Source: Jiangella sp. DSM 45060 | GTDB taxonomy: Bacteria; Actinomycetota; Actinomycetes; Jiangellales; Jiangellaceae | Direction of reading: 5' to 3' | NCBI RefSeq assembly: GCF_900105175.1 | Contig: NZ_LT629771.1 | Span: 5,598,501-5,662,500, forward strand | Length of the DNA: 64,000 nucleotides | Shown here: in pieces, positions 17,849 through 26,934 of the stretch | How the letters are laid out: every line of letters begins with the position of its first letter | How positions within the stretch are numbered: position 1 is the first letter of the stretch | Translations under genes and position numbers: made by a program | Notes under the pieces: generated by a model | The model's input: the letters and a program-made list of their open reading frames with translations, nothing else | Databases searched by the model: none | What the model was told of the DNA's origin: nothing

Positions 17849-18661
17849 ATGAGCCACGACCACGAGGACACCTCGCTCGCCGACCTGCTCGACCTCGACG
17901 GCGACGTGCTGCACGCCTACTGGGCCGACGCGATGGGATTCGTGCGCCGCGCGGCCGACGGCGACCAGCGACGGCGCATCGTCGACCTCGGCGCCGGCAC
18001 CGGCGTCGGCACGGTGCGGCTGGCGCACCGCTTCGCCGGCGCCGAGGTGATCGCCGTCGACGCGTCCGCCGAGATGCTGCATCGCGTGCGCGCCAAGGCG
18101 CTCGACCAAGGGCTGGCCGACCGCGTCACCACGATCCATGCCGACCTCGACGAGGACTGGCCGGTCCCCGGCCCGGTCGACCTCACGTGGGCGTCGCTGT
18201 CGCTGCACCACCTCACCGACCCCGACCGCGTTCTGCGCGACATCCACGCCGCCACCCGCCCGGGCGGGCTGATCGCCGTCGCCGAGTTCCCGGTGCAGCT
18301 GCGGTTCCTGGGCGACGAGGCCGGTTCCGCGCTGGAGACGCGGCTGCTGGAGCTGGTCGGACGGCATCAGGCGGAACGGCTGCCGGAGCTGGGCTCGGAT
18401 TGGGCGGCGCGGCTGACGGCGGCCGGGTTCGCGCTGCTGGACGAGCGGACGTTCGACCTCGACCTCGCGCCCGCCCCGCCGGCCGCGGCGGACTACGCGG
18501 CGATCTGGTTCGGCCGGGTGGCCCGGCACGCCGACGATCTCGCCCCCGCCGACGCGGCCGCCCTCGCCGCCCTCCTGGACAGCGACGGGCCCGGCTCGCT
18601 GCGCCGCCGCGAGCTGCGCGTCCGCGGCACCCGCACCGTCACCCTCGCCCGGCGTCCCTGA
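17849..18661 (+). CDS. class I SAM-dependent methyltransferase
   Basis: 270 residues. Motif I is RIVDLGAGTGVGTVRLA (SAM-binding Gly-rich loop); motif II acidic VIAVDASAEML; then DLTWASLSLHHLTDPDRVL and RPGGLIAVAEFP. The fold is complete. The substrate is unknown. The divergent XRE-cupin gene 48 bp away is a plausible regulator. The stop is followed by an inverted repeat (18687-18713). Confidence 0.88.
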   Translation: MSHDHEDTSLADLLDLDGDVLHAYWADAMGFVRRAADGDQRRRIVDLGAGTGVGTVRLAHRFAGAEVIAVDASAEMLHRVRAKALDQGLADRVTTIHADLDEDWPVPGPVDLTWASLSLHHLTDPDRVLRDIHAATRPGGLIAVAEFPVQLRFLGDEAGSALETRLLELVGRHQAERLPELGSDWAARLTAAGFALLDERTFDLDLAPAPPAAADYAAIWFGRVARHADDLAPADAAALAALLDSDGPGSLRRRELRVRGTRTVTLARRP

Positions 18662-18686
18662 GCCCTACCCCACGCCGCCCCTCCCA

Positions 18687-18713
18687 GTTGATCGTGGAGA
18701 AATCAAGATCAAC
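18687..18713. repeat. GTTGATC...GATCAAC intergenic palindrome, copy 1
   Basis: GTTGATC (18687-18693) and GATCAAC (18707-18713) form an inverted repeat flanked on each side by C-rich then G-rich tracts that can extend the stem. A second copy of the same design stands at 37488-37533. It lies just after the methyltransferase stop and may act as a terminator. Confidence 0.5.
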
Positions 18714-18788
18714 TCGGGCGCGGGGCCTATGTCTTTGGTCAAGGGAAACGGGGGTGCGTTGGGTCGGCGAGCCGGGCAGCATGGCGGG

Positions 18789-19162
18789 GTGGCTGATCTG
18801 CTGTGGGATGACGTGGGTTCCTTTTCGACCCGGACTTGATGGGGTCGTTGCTCAGGGCGGAGGCCGCGCTGTCCCGTCCGGCAAATGCCGAGTGCCCGGA
18901 CCTGCGCGTCTGGCCGGCTGCCGATGTGTTGGCGATCTTCCGTTTTCATGCCGACGATGAGGTCGACTTCGACGTCGACCTGCGGGAGTTGCAGGGCCAG
19001 GATCGACTTGATGTGTTCTGCGGCTTCCTTCGGGAGATCGGGCGGCGGCTGGGCAAGCCGGTGCTGATGGACCCGGAGGGCGACTATGGCCATCCAGTGC
19101 TCGGCTTCGATGTCGAGGCCGATCGGGTCGTTCTCTTCGCAGATCCGCAGGTCGGTGACTGA
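18789..19162 (+). pseudogene. frameshifted and internally shortened hypothetical gene
   Basis: From GTG 18789 the frame reads VADLLWDDVGSF and then stops. If one T is restored in the T-run at 18822-18825, translation continues FDPDLMGSLLRAEAALSRPA to the stop at 19162. The 3' part (about 105 residues: DLRVWPAADVLAIF, DVDLRELQGQ, RRLGKPVLMDPEG) reads as a genuine protein. From memory, actinobacterial relatives have extra sequence between the two halves, so an internal deletion is likely; this needs a database check. The remnant ends against an IS110 fragment. Function unknown. Confidence 0.55.
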
Positions 19163-19164
19163 GG

Positions 19165-19516
19165 CAGACGGCTGCGGGTTCGTAGAAGGTTCCGTCACGG
19201 AGCATCGCGAAAAGTTTGCGCTGGTCAAGCACGGCGGTGAGCGAGGCGGCAAGACTCGGGACGATCAGTGCTGCCGCCCTCGTCCACGATGATGAACGCG
19301 TCCTTCGCCTCCGTCTTCGCCTCGCCGGGGTAGAGGCCCCGTGCGACCGCCCACCGGCAGGGCGCCGCTCGAGGCTGGTTGGTCGACCACGACCAGCACC
19401 GTTCCGCCCTTACCGACGTCCAGGCCGAGGACGACGTCGATGTCGCCGGTGTCGATCACGTGCAGGCCCTCCGTCACGCTCTCGTCCGGCCTCGCCAAGG
19501 CACCGAGCTGCCACAA
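19165..19516 (-). pseudogene. remnant of an IS110-family transposase
   Basis: Pieces of an IS110-type transposase survive in shifted frames: GDIDVVLGLDVGKG (N-terminal DEDD part), VLVVVDQPASSGALPV, then in another frame GLYPGEAKTEAKDAFIIVDE, and near the far end KLFAMLRDGTFYEP. Several hundred residues between these blocks are missing, so it cannot make a working transposase. GC content drops in this 0.7-kb stretch. No element ends could be drawn. Confidence 0.75.
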
Positions 19517-19560
19517 TCCACGTCACGGCCGGAGGCCCGATTGCGGAGCCACGAAAAAGG

Positions 19561-20172
19561 TCACCGGGGGGAGCGCGAGTGCCAGGGGTGGTCCGGCAGG
19601 GTCAGCGCGAGCGCGTCGTCCAGCCAGGCGCGGGCCGTGGGGTCGAGTTCGGGCAGGACGACGGCGGCGTCGGTCTCGTCCTTGGGCCGCGGCTGCCGCG
19701 CCTTGTAGAACAGCTGGATCTCCGGACGCAGGTAGGGCAGCCCGCCGGCGGTGCGCCGTCCGATCGACGCCACCGGGGCGCGGACGCGGTCGTCTCGGCG
19801 CGACGTCCACCTGCCGCCGGACACGTCGTCGACCATGAACTGCAGCTCCCACGCCGGCGACGACGGGCGGCGGCACCAGATGTCGTGGACGTGCGCCGGC
19901 AGCGGCTCGCCGGCCGGCCACGGCCGCAGCGAGCCGGGCGGGTCGGCGGCCCACAGCTGCCAGCCGGGCAGCGCGTCGTGCAGCTCGGGGACCGAAGGAC
20001 GCAGCACCAGCACGTCGACGTCATCGTGCGGCCGCCAGGACCGGCCCAGGGCCAGCTCGAGGGCGTACCCGCCGGCGATCCACCACGGCCCGGCCCAGCC
20101 GGCCAACTCGGCGGCGACGGCGGACGGGGTGAGCGGCGCCCAGCGGCCCAGCGGCGGATGCTCCGGCACCAC
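19561..20172 (-). CDS. nucleotidyltransferase-fold protein (aminoglycoside adenylyltransferase-like)
   Basis: 203 residues. The N-terminal part has WWIAGGYALELALGRSWRPH followed by DDVDVLVLR, which match the G-S-like helix and the DxD metal-binding strand of pol-beta nucleotidyltransferases as seen in LinB/AadA-like proteins. ELQFMVDDVSGG and YLRPEIQLFYKAR follow. Whether it inactivates any drug is not shown. GTG start at 20172 lies 3 bp after the ispE stop, so it is the last gene of the ispE operon. It may be a stand-alone member with unknown substrate. Confidence 0.72.
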   Translation of the reverse strand: MVPEHPPLGRWAPLTPSAVAAELAGWAGPWWIAGGYALELALGRSWRPHDDVDVLVLRPSVPELHDALPGWQLWAADPPGSLRPWPAGEPLPAHVHDIWCRRPSSPAWELQFMVDDVSGGRWTSRRDDRVRAPVASIGRRTAGGLPYLRPEIQLFYKARQPRPKDETDAAVVLPELDPTARAWLDDALALTLPDHPWHSRSPR

Positions 20173-20175
20173 GCC

Positions 20176-21063
20176 TCAGCCGATGTCGGCCGGGCCGGTG
20201 ACGGCGACGGCGCGGGCGCAGGTGCCCGACGCCGCGAGATCGACGGCCAGCGCGCCGGCAGCGGCGGAGTCGCGGGCCAGGAAGACGCACGTCGGCCCGG
20301 ACCCGGACACGATGCCGGCCAGCGCGCCCGCCTCGCGCCCGGCCCGCAGCGTGTCGCGCAGCGCCGGACGCAGCGCCAGCGCCGCCTCCTGCAGGTCGTT
20401 GTGCAGCAGCCTGGCCAGCGCGTCGAGGTCGCCCGACGCGAGCGCCGCCAGCAGCTCGCCGGGCACCGCGGGCGCCGGCACCTTGCGGTCAGAGCGCAGG
20501 TCGTCGAGCCGCCGATAGACCTCGGGGGTGGACAGTCCGCCGTCGGCCGTCGCCAGGACCCAGTGCAGCGGCGCGCCGACCGGCACCGGGCGCAGCCGCT
20601 CGCCGCGCCCCGTCCCGACCGCCGTGCCGCCGGTGAGCGAGAACGGCACGTCGCTGCCGAGCCCGGCCGCGACGGCAGAGAGCCGCGATTCCGGCATCCG
20701 CAGCCCCCAGAGGCGGTCACAGGCCAGCAGCGCGCCCGCGGCGTCGGCGCTGCCGCCGGCCAGCCCGGCCGCGACCGGGATGTCCTTGTGCACCCGCAGC
20801 AGCGCGCCGCTGCGCAGCCGTCCCCGGCGGGCCAGGGCCCGGGCGGCGCGGACGGCGAGGTTGGACTCGTCGGCGGGGGTGTGCTCGGCGTACGGCCCCG
20901 TGACGTGGACGGAGACGGCGTCGGCGTGGACGGCCGAGACCTCGTCGTAGAGCGAGACGGCGTGGAAGACGGTCGCGAGTTCGTGGAAGCCGTCGGAGCG
21001 AACCGGCCCGACGGACAGCATCAGATTGATCTTCGCCGGGACGCGGGCGATCACCTTCAGCAC
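20176..21063 (-). CDS. ispE: 4-(cytidine 5'-diphospho)-2-C-methyl-D-erythritol kinase
   Basis: 295 residues, full length GHMP kinase. It has the N-terminal VPAKINLMLSVGPVRSDGFH, the ATP loop DIPVAAGLAGGSADAAGALL, and GIVSGSGPTCVFLA near the C terminus. It phosphorylates CDP-ME in the non-mevalonate isoprenoid pathway. It follows rsmA by 27 bp on the same strand, the order known from other actinobacteria. Confidence 0.95.
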   Translation of the reverse strand: MLKVIARVPAKINLMLSVGPVRSDGFHELATVFHAVSLYDEVSAVHADAVSVHVTGPYAEHTPADESNLAVRAARALARRGRLRSGALLRVHKDIPVAAGLAGGSADAAGALLACDRLWGLRMPESRLSAVAAGLGSDVPFSLTGGTAVGTGRGERLRPVPVGAPLHWVLATADGGLSTPEVYRRLDDLRSDRKVPAPAVPGELLAALASGDLDALARLLHNDLQEAALALRPALRDTLRAGREAGALAGIVSGSGPTCVFLARDSAAAGALAVDLAASGTCARAVAVTGPADIG

Positions 21064-21090
21064 CAGCGAGACCCTACCGGAAATAGCAGT

Positions 21091-21981
21091 TCATGAGGTG
21101 CCAAAGGGGGTGATAGTTGGGCGTGCCGCGGCGATCTTCGCGAAGTCGTCGACGGTGAGCTGTTCGCCGCGTGCGCGAGGGTCCACACCGGCCGCCGCGA
21201 GCACCGTCTCGGCGGCCGCGGCGGAGCCGGCCCAGCCGCTCAGCGCGGCCCGCAGCGTCTTGCGCCGCTGGGCGAACGCGGCGTCGACGACGGCGAAGAC
21301 GGCGGCGCGGTCGTCGGCGTCGCGAGCCGTCGGACGACGCTCCAGGAGCACCAGTCCGGAGTCGACGTTCGGCGCCGGCCAGAACACGGTGCGGCCCACC
21401 GAGCCGGCCGATGACACCGTCCCGTACCACGCCGCCTTGACCGACGGGACGCCGTACGTGCGCGACCCGGGCGCGGCGGCGAGCCGGTCGGCGACCTCCT
21501 TCTGCACCATCACCAGGACCCGGGAGAGGCTCGGGAACGTCTCCAGGAGGTGCAGCAGCACCGGCACCGACACGTTGTACGGCAGGTTGGCCACCAGAGC
21601 CGTCGGCGCCGGGCCGGGCAGCTCGGCGACGCGCAGCGCGTCGGCCGGCACCACCTCGAGGCGCCCCGCCAGACCGGGGGCGTACTCGGCCACCGTCGAC
21701 GGCAGCCGCGCCGCCAGCACGGGGTCGACCTCGACCGCGACCACGCGGCCGACGGCGGGCAGCAGCGCCAGCGTCAGCGAGCCCAGCCCGGGCCCCACCT
21801 CGACGACGACGTCGTCGGCGCCGACCCCGGCGACCCGGACGATGCGGCGCACGGTGTTGGGGTCGATGACGAAGTTCTGCCCCAGCGTCTTGGTCGGCCG
21901 CAGCCCCAGCTCCGCCGCCAGACGCCGAACGTCCGCCGGCCCCAGGAGTCTGGGACCGGCGGACGTGTCGTCGTTCTGCAC
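21091..21981 (-). CDS. rsmA: 16S rRNA (adenine(1518)-N(6)/adenine(1519)-N(6))-dimethyltransferase
   Basis: 296 residues (KsgA family). Features: [20 protein letters not shown], the SAM motif [27 protein letters not shown], and the catalytic [15 protein letters not shown] (NLPY). It dimethylates two adenines in the 16S rRNA 3' helix during 30S maturation; its loss gives kasugamycin resistance. It sits between rpfB (34 bp upstream) and ispE, a conserved actinobacterial cluster. The ATG at 21981 fits the family's N terminus. Confidence 0.95.
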   Translation of the reverse strand: MQNDDTSAGPRLLGPADVRRLAAELGLRPTKTLGQNFVIDPNTVRRIVRVAGVGADDVVVEVGPGLGSLTLALLPAVGRVVAVEVDPVLAARLPSTVAEYAPGLAGRLEVVPADALRVAELPGPAPTALVANLPYNVSVPVLLHLLETFPSLSRVLVMVQKEVADRLAAAPGSRTYGVPSVKAAWYGTVSSAGSVGRTVFWPAPNVDSGLVLLERRPTARDADDRAAVFAVVDAAFAQRRKTLRAALSGWAGSAAAAETVLAAAGVDPRARGEQLTVDDFAKIAAARPTITPFGTS

Positions 21982-22015
21982 CGCCCGAGCCTATAGCCCG
22001 GCCGTGAGACCGGCG

Positions 22016-23158
22016 TCAGCCGAGCGGAAGGCCGAGCGACCGGGCGCAGGCCGGCCAGTCGCCGTACCCGCCGCGGTTGTCGCGGACCTTCTCGGCGATG
22101 CGGATCTGCTCGGCTTTGCTGTTCTCGTGCGGGTAACCGGAGCCGCCGAACGCCTGCCAGGTGCCCAGCGAGAACTGCAGGCCGCCGTAGTAGCCGTTGC
22201 CGGTGTTGATGGACCAGTTGCCGCCGGACTCGCACTGCGCCAGCCGGTCCCAGACGCCGCCGTCGACGTCATCGCCGCCGCCGCCACCGCCGCCGCCACC
22301 GTCGTCCTCGGCCGGCGGGGCCGGGGGCTCCTTGGTGCCGACCAGCACGACCTGGTCGACCGGGGCCGCGATGACCTCCTCGGACAGGACGTCCGTGCTG
22401 GACAGCTCGCCGTCGATGTAGGTGTTCTGCACCACCCGCTCGAGCGTGCCCGCCTTGCCCTCGGTCTCGACCGACTCGCTGCCCTTCTCGAGGGAGTCGT
22501 CCTCCTGCTCGGTCACCTCGAACGGGACCGCCTCGGTGACGGTCGCGGTCTCGACGGTGACCCGCCGGACGGTGACGGCGAGGGCGTCGGCCAGCGCGGT
22601 GTCGGCCGCGGGTTCGACGAGGTCGAGCTCGCCGAGCGTGATGCCGGCCTCCGTCAGGGCCTCGGCGACCGTGAGGCCGGTCGTCGTGACCGGGTTGGTC
22701 GCGCCGTCGGCGGTGACGGTGATCTCCTTCGGGGTGCGGACCTCGAAGTCGAGGCCGCCGCGCCCGATGGCCTGCGACCGGGCGACGGACACGTCGGCGC
22801 CGTCGGCACGGATGTCGAGGTCGCTCAGGGCCTCGTCCACGGACAGCGCGGTGGTCCAGATCTGCTGTTCCTCGCCGTCGATGGTCACGGTGATCTGCCG
22901 GGCGTACCGGACGCTGATCTCGGTGCCGTCTTCGATGTCGCTGTCCAGCGAGGGAATGACCTCGTCCCGGGCGCTCAGTTCGATGTCCCGCTCGTCGAGG
23001 ACGTCCTCGACGCTGCTGCCGAACGTGTGCACGGTCTCGGTCTGGCCGTCGATGGTGAGAGCGACGGCGTTGTCGAGCGTGATGTAGGCGACACCGCCGC
23101 CTACCAGAGCAGTGACGACGGTGGCGTTGATCGCCAACGTCTTCGCGGACAGGCGCAC
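22016..23158 (-). CDS. rpfB: resuscitation-promoting factor RpfB-like wall hydrolase
   Basis: 380 residues from GTG 23158, which follows an ideal GAGGAG. Signal/anchor segment at about 5-28, three DUF348 repeats (about 30-200), a G5 domain (about 205-290), a Gly-rich linker (EDDGGGGGGGGGDD) and the C-terminal Rpf domain (about 305-380) with the catalytic glutamate in LAQCESGGNWSINTG and GYYGGLQFSLGTWQAFGG. Rpf proteins cleave peptidoglycan and stimulate regrowth of dormant cells. A longer frame to 23287 exists but lacks a ribosome site and adds a charged tail. Promoter candidate at 23323-23351. Confidence 0.93.
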   Translation of the reverse strand: MRLSAKTLAINATVVTALVGGGVAYITLDNAVALTIDGQTETVHTFGSSVEDVLDERDIELSARDEVIPSLDSDIEDGTEISVRYARQITVTIDGEEQQIWTTALSVDEALSDLDIRADGADVSVARSQAIGRGGLDFEVRTPKEITVTADGATNPVTTTGLTVAEALTEAGITLGELDLVEPAADTALADALAVTVRRVTVETATVTEAVPFEVTEQEDDSLEKGSESVETEGKAGTLERVVQNTYIDGELSSTDVLSEEVIAAPVDQVVLVGTKEPPAPPAEDDGGGGGGGGGDDVDGGVWDRLAQCESGGNWSINTGNGYYGGLQFSLGTWQAFGGSGYPHENSKAEQIRIAEKVRDNRGGYGDWPACARSLGLPLG

Positions 23159-23322
23159 TGTGCTCCTCGGTCGTACTGTCCGGGCACGGGACCTCGCGGC
23201 ACGCCCGGTCATCCAGCCCGCCAAGCTACCGTGCGCGTGTTCGGCGCACTGCTCGTCGGACCGTGTGTCCGGCCGTTCATCTGCCACCCGAAGCTTCCCC
23301 GACCCCGGCTAACAATCTCGGG

Positions 23323-23351
23323 ACGGTAACGCATCGCGAACGGCCGGACAA
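23323..23351 (-). promoter_or_regulatory. candidate sigma-70 promoter of rpfB
   Basis: On the minus strand TTGTCC (23351-23346) and TACCGT (23328-23323) are separated by 17 bases. It stands 165 bases before the chosen rpfB start, inside a 334-bp gap (23159-23492) that has no other gene. The gap also holds TGTGACGC/TGTGACAC direct repeats at about 23398-23412 and an imperfect TCCGA/TCGGA pair. A long 5' leader would result; I found no known riboswitch in it. Confidence 0.4.
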
Positions 23352-23492
23352 CTGATCCGACCGGTTGAATCGGACAAATCGCCCCGGAGGGCCAAGGTGT
23401 GACGCTGTGACACGTCCACGCCTGACACCGACGCGCGCCCGCGCGAGGCGGCCGGCGTCGGCCCGCATGTGACCTGCGGAAACGACTTCTTG

Positions 23493-24386
23493 TCACCATG
23501 ATCCGAAAGCGCGGTCGGTGTTCGCCTGGAGGGTGTGACACACGGCCTCGAGGTCCTGCCCCAGGGTCTCGGCGATGAACCGGACGGTCACCGGGACCAG
23601 GTACGACGCGTTCGGCCGGCCGCGATACGGGTGCGGCGTCAGGAACGGCGCGTCGGTCTCGACGAGCAGGTTCTCCGGCGGCGTGACGGCGAGGGCGGCA
23701 CGCAGCTCGGCCGCGTTCTTGAACGTGACCGGGCCGGCGAAGGACAGGTACCAGCCTCGCTCTGCGACGCGGCGCGCGAAGGTCTCGTTCCCCGAGAAAC
23801 AGTGAAATACGACACAATCGGGCGTTTCGACGTCGTCGAGGACCCTCAGGACGTCGTCGTGGGCGTCGCGATCGTGGATGGTCAGTGCCAGCCCGCGACG
23901 CCGGGCGATCTCGGCGTGCGCCCGCAGCGAGTACTCCTGCGCGGCCCGGCCCTCGGGCCCCGTGCGGAAGTGGTCGAGGCCGGTCTCGCCGATGCCGCGC
24001 ACCCGCGAGCTGGACCCGGCCAGCCGGTCGATCTCGGCCAGCGCGTCGTCCAGCTCGCCGGCCGCCGCCAGCTTCGGCGCCTCGTTCGGGTGCAGCGCGA
24101 CGGTGGCGACGACGTTCGGGTGCCGCTCGGCGACGTCGACGGCCCACGCGGCGCCGGGCAGGTCGCAGCCGACCTGCACCACCCGCGTCACGTTCACCTT
24201 CGCGGCGGCGTCCAGTGCCCGCGCCACCCCGAACGCGTCGCCGTCGTCGCCGTCGGCGATGTCCATGTGGCAGTGCGTGTCGGTGACCGGCGCCGGCAGC
24301 GGCTCGGGCAGCGGCGGCCGGGACCGGTCGCGCTTGCGCCCGGCCTCGTCCGTCGCCGACCGCCGCTCGCGAGGCGCGTCCGTCAC
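23493..24386 (-). CDS. tatD: TatD family metal-dependent hydrolase (DNase)
   Basis: 297 residues from GTG 24386, with GGGAGG 8 bases before. The metal motifs are present: DTHCHMDIAD (HxH), GETGLDHF (Glu), LTIHDRDAHDD (His), VFHCFSGN (His) and LVETDAPFLTPHPYRGRPN (Asp). TatD proteins are 3'-5' exonucleases of the amidohydrolase fold. The first 32 residues are a charged extension. It lies 35 bp after metG in the conserved metG-tatD-rpfB-rsmA-ispE order. Confidence 0.93.
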   Translation of the reverse strand: MTDAPRERRSATDEAGRKRDRSRPPLPEPLPAPVTDTHCHMDIADGDDGDAFGVARALDAAAKVNVTRVVQVGCDLPGAAWAVDVAERHPNVVATVALHPNEAPKLAAAGELDDALAEIDRLAGSSSRVRGIGETGLDHFRTGPEGRAAQEYSLRAHAEIARRRGLALTIHDRDAHDDVLRVLDDVETPDCVVFHCFSGNETFARRVAERGWYLSFAGPVTFKNAAELRAALAVTPPENLLVETDAPFLTPHPYRGRPNASYLVPVTVRFIAETLGQDLEAVCHTLQANTDRAFGSW

Positions 24387-24421
24387 CAGGGTGTGCCTCC
24401 CAAGTCCATGGCCGCCACACC

Positions 24422-26002
24422 CTAGTCCGCTGCTGCGAGGTCCAGCCGCGGGAACAGCGCGTCGCCCTTGGTGACCTCGGCGCCGGGGACCAGCTGGCCC
24501 CAGCGGCCGGCGTCGGCGACCGGCTGGGCCGCCAGCGCGCCGAGCGCCTTCTCGGCCCCCAGCGACTCCCACAGCTTCGCCGTCGCCTTCGGCATGACCG
24601 GGTTGAGCAGCACGGCCAGCGCCCGCAGCGCCTCGGCGGAGGAGTACAGGATGGTGGCCAGCCGCTCGCGCTGCGCGTCGTCCTTGGCGACGGCCCACGG
24701 CTGCTGCTCGGTGATGTAGCCGTTGGCGGCGTCGACCAGCGTCCAGACGGCGGCCAGCGCCTCGTGCGGCGCGACGCGGTCGACGGCGGCCTCGGCGTCC
24801 TGTGCGGCCTTCGCGGCGACGGCGGCCAGCGTCTCCTCGGCGTCGGTCGCCGGACCGGGGGTGGGCAGCGCGCCGTCGAAGTAGCGTCCGACCATCGCGG
24901 CGACCCGGGAGGCGAGGTTGCCCAGCCCGTTGGCCAGCTCGGCCTGGTACCGCGCGGCGATGTCCTCCCACGAGAACGAGCCGTCGTTGCCGAACGCGAT
25001 GGCGCGTAGGAAGTAGTAGCGGAACGCGTCGGAGCCGAAGGTGTCGGTGATCTGCTCGGGCGCGATGCCGGTGAGCTTGGACTTGCTCATCTTCTCGCCG
25101 CCGACCAGCAGCCAGCCGTGCGCGAACACCTTCTTCGGCAGCGGCTCGCCGGCCGCCATCAGCATGGCCGGCCAGATGACCGCGTGGAAGCGCAGGATGT
25201 CCTTGCCGACGAAGTGGATGTCGGCCGGCCAGGTGCGCTCGTACTTCTCCGGGTCGGCGCCGTAGCCCACGGCCGTGGCGTAGTTGAGCAGCGCGTCGAA
25301 CCACACGTAGATGACGTGCGCCGGGTCCCACGGCACCGTGACGCCCCAGTCGAACGTCGACCGCGAGATGGAGAGGTCCTGCAGGCCCTGCCGGACGAAT
25401 CCGAGCACCTCGTTGCGGGCGCTCTCGGGCTGCACGAAGCCGGGGTTCTGCTCGTAGAACTCCAGCAGCCGCTCGGTGTAGGCGGACATGCGGAAGAAGT
25501 AGTTCGTCTCGGACAGCTTCTCGACCGGGCGGCCGTGGATCGAGCAGACCAGCTGGCCGGCGTACTCGCCGGTGCCCTCGACGAGGTCGCCGGGCTGCTT
25601 GTACTCCTCGCAGGCGACGCAGTAGTAGCCCTCGTAGGTGCCCTCGAAGATCTCGCCGTTGTCGTGCAGCTTCTGGATGAACTCCTGCACGCGGGCCACG
25701 TGCCGCGGCTCCGTGGTGCGGATGAAGTCGTCGTTCGACGCGTCGATGGTCTTCAGGACCGGTTTCCAGGCCTCCTCGACCAGCCGGTCGGCCCACGTCT
25801 GCGGGTCGGTGCCGTTGGCCTCGGCCGTGCGCATCACCTTCTCGCCGTGCTCGTCGGTGCCGGTGAGGAACCAGACGTCCTCCTGGCGCTGACGGTGCCA
25901 GCGGGCGATGAAGTCGGTGGCGACGGTCGTGTAAGCGTGGCCGATGTGCGGTGCGTCGTTGACGTAGTAGATCGGCGTGGTGACGTAGAACGCCTTGGGC
26001 AT
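24422..26002 (-). CDS. metG: methionine--tRNA ligase
   Basis: 526 residues, class I aminoacyl-tRNA synthetase. The HIGH motif is NDAPHIGHAYTTV near residue 20; KMSKS is GGEKMSKSKLTG near 305. One zinc knuckle CVACEEYK is present; the second is replaced by CSIHG, as in some actinobacterial enzymes. No C-terminal dimerisation (EMAP-like) domain follows. It charges initiator and elongator tRNA-Met. It starts the minus-strand cluster with tatD and rpfB. Confidence 0.96.
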   Translation of the reverse strand: MPKAFYVTTPIYYVNDAPHIGHAYTTVATDFIARWHRQRQEDVWFLTGTDEHGEKVMRTAEANGTDPQTWADRLVEEAWKPVLKTIDASNDDFIRTTEPRHVARVQEFIQKLHDNGEIFEGTYEGYYCVACEEYKQPGDLVEGTGEYAGQLVCSIHGRPVEKLSETNYFFRMSAYTERLLEFYEQNPGFVQPESARNEVLGFVRQGLQDLSISRSTFDWGVTVPWDPAHVIYVWFDALLNYATAVGYGADPEKYERTWPADIHFVGKDILRFHAVIWPAMLMAAGEPLPKKVFAHGWLLVGGEKMSKSKLTGIAPEQITDTFGSDAFRYYFLRAIAFGNDGSFSWEDIAARYQAELANGLGNLASRVAAMVGRYFDGALPTPGPATDAEETLAAVAAKAAQDAEAAVDRVAPHEALAAVWTLVDAANGYITEQQPWAVAKDDAQRERLATILYSSAEALRALAVLLNPVMPKATAKLWESLGAEKALGALAAQPVADAGRWGQLVPGAEVTKGDALFPRLDLAAAD

Positions 26003-26044
26003 GCGCCCGATGGTAGTCCCCGCGCCGCGCCGGGACCGCCGCGG

Positions 26045-26917
26045 TCAGAGCTTGGGCACGACGGCCTGGAAGAACAGCTCGACCTGGCGGCGGGTGTCGC
26101 CGTGGACGGGCCAGAAGACGAACGTCTCGAAGCCGAGGCGGTCGCGGTAGTCGGCCAGCGCCTCGGCCCAGTGCGCGGCCGAGCCGACCAGCAGCTGGTC
26201 GTTGCGCTGCGGCCGGGACTCGTCGATGACGCCCATGACGTTGAAGACGCGGCGGACGGCGGATGGGGAGCGACCGGCGGCGACGGCGGCGTCGTCGATG
26301 GCCCGCTGCATGGCCGGGACGTCGTCCAGCGACAGGTAGGCGTTGGTGGGCAGCCAGCCGTCGGCGTGCCGGCCGGTGATCGCCAGCATGCGCGGCTTGA
26401 ACGAGCCGACCCACACCGGCGGGACGGGGTCGGGCGCGGCACCGGCGACCGCGACGGCGTCGTGCAGCCGGTAGTACGCGCCGTCGTGCGTGACCGGCTG
26501 CCCGGACCACAGCCGGCGCAGCAGCGGGATCGCCTCGTCCAGCGCGCCGATCGCCTCACCCAGCGTGCCCCACTGCGCGCCCCAGCCCGGCAGCCCGTCG
26601 TACGGGCCGCCGGCGCCGAGGCCGAGCACGAACCGCCCGCCGCTGGTGTGCTGCAGCGTGGCCGCGCCCTTCGCGATGACGGCCGGAGTGCGGAACGGCA
26701 GCGCCGTCACGTTCGTCGCCACCCGCACCCGCGACGTCCGCGCCAGCAGCAGCGGGACCAGCGTCCACGCGTCCAGCTCGGACGGCAGGTACGGGTGGTC
26801 GGCGACGGTGACGAGATCGGCGCCGAGCTCCTCGGCGATCGCCGTCGCCTCGAGCAGTTCCGGGAGCCGGTGCGCCGACGCCGGGAGCGCGGCGCCGTAG
26901 GAGATGGGGTCAGCCAT
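26045..26917 (-). CDS. LLM class F420-dependent oxidoreductase
   Basis: 290 residues with the luciferase-like TIM barrel: ADLVTVADHPYLPSELDAW, ATNVTALPFRTPAVIAKG, GGRFVLGLGAGGPYDGLPG and PVPPVWVGSFKPRMLAITG. The actinobacterial subgroup normally uses reduced F420. Substrate is not predictable. It ends 42 bp upstream of the metG start on the same strand and follows the UvrA-like gene by 17 bp. Confidence 0.88.
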   Translation of the reverse strand: MADPISYGAALPASAHRLPELLEATAIAEELGADLVTVADHPYLPSELDAWTLVPLLLARTSRVRVATNVTALPFRTPAVIAKGAATLQHTSGGRFVLGLGAGGPYDGLPGWGAQWGTLGEAIGALDEAIPLLRRLWSGQPVTHDGAYYRLHDAVAVAGAAPDPVPPVWVGSFKPRMLAITGRHADGWLPTNAYLSLDDVPAMQRAIDDAAVAAGRSPSAVRRVFNVMGVIDESRPQRNDQLLVGSAAHWAEALADYRDRLGFETFVFWPVHGDTRRQVELFFQAVVPKL

Positions 26918-26934
26918 GACCCCACTGAACTACC

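Noticed and set aside
19561..20172. Antibiotic-resistance gene
   Set aside because: The fold resembles adenylyltransferases, but position in a housekeeping operon and lack of substrate motifs do not support a resistance claim.
23159..23492. Riboswitch in the rpfB leader
   Set aside because: Leader is long, yet no known riboswitch signature was seen.
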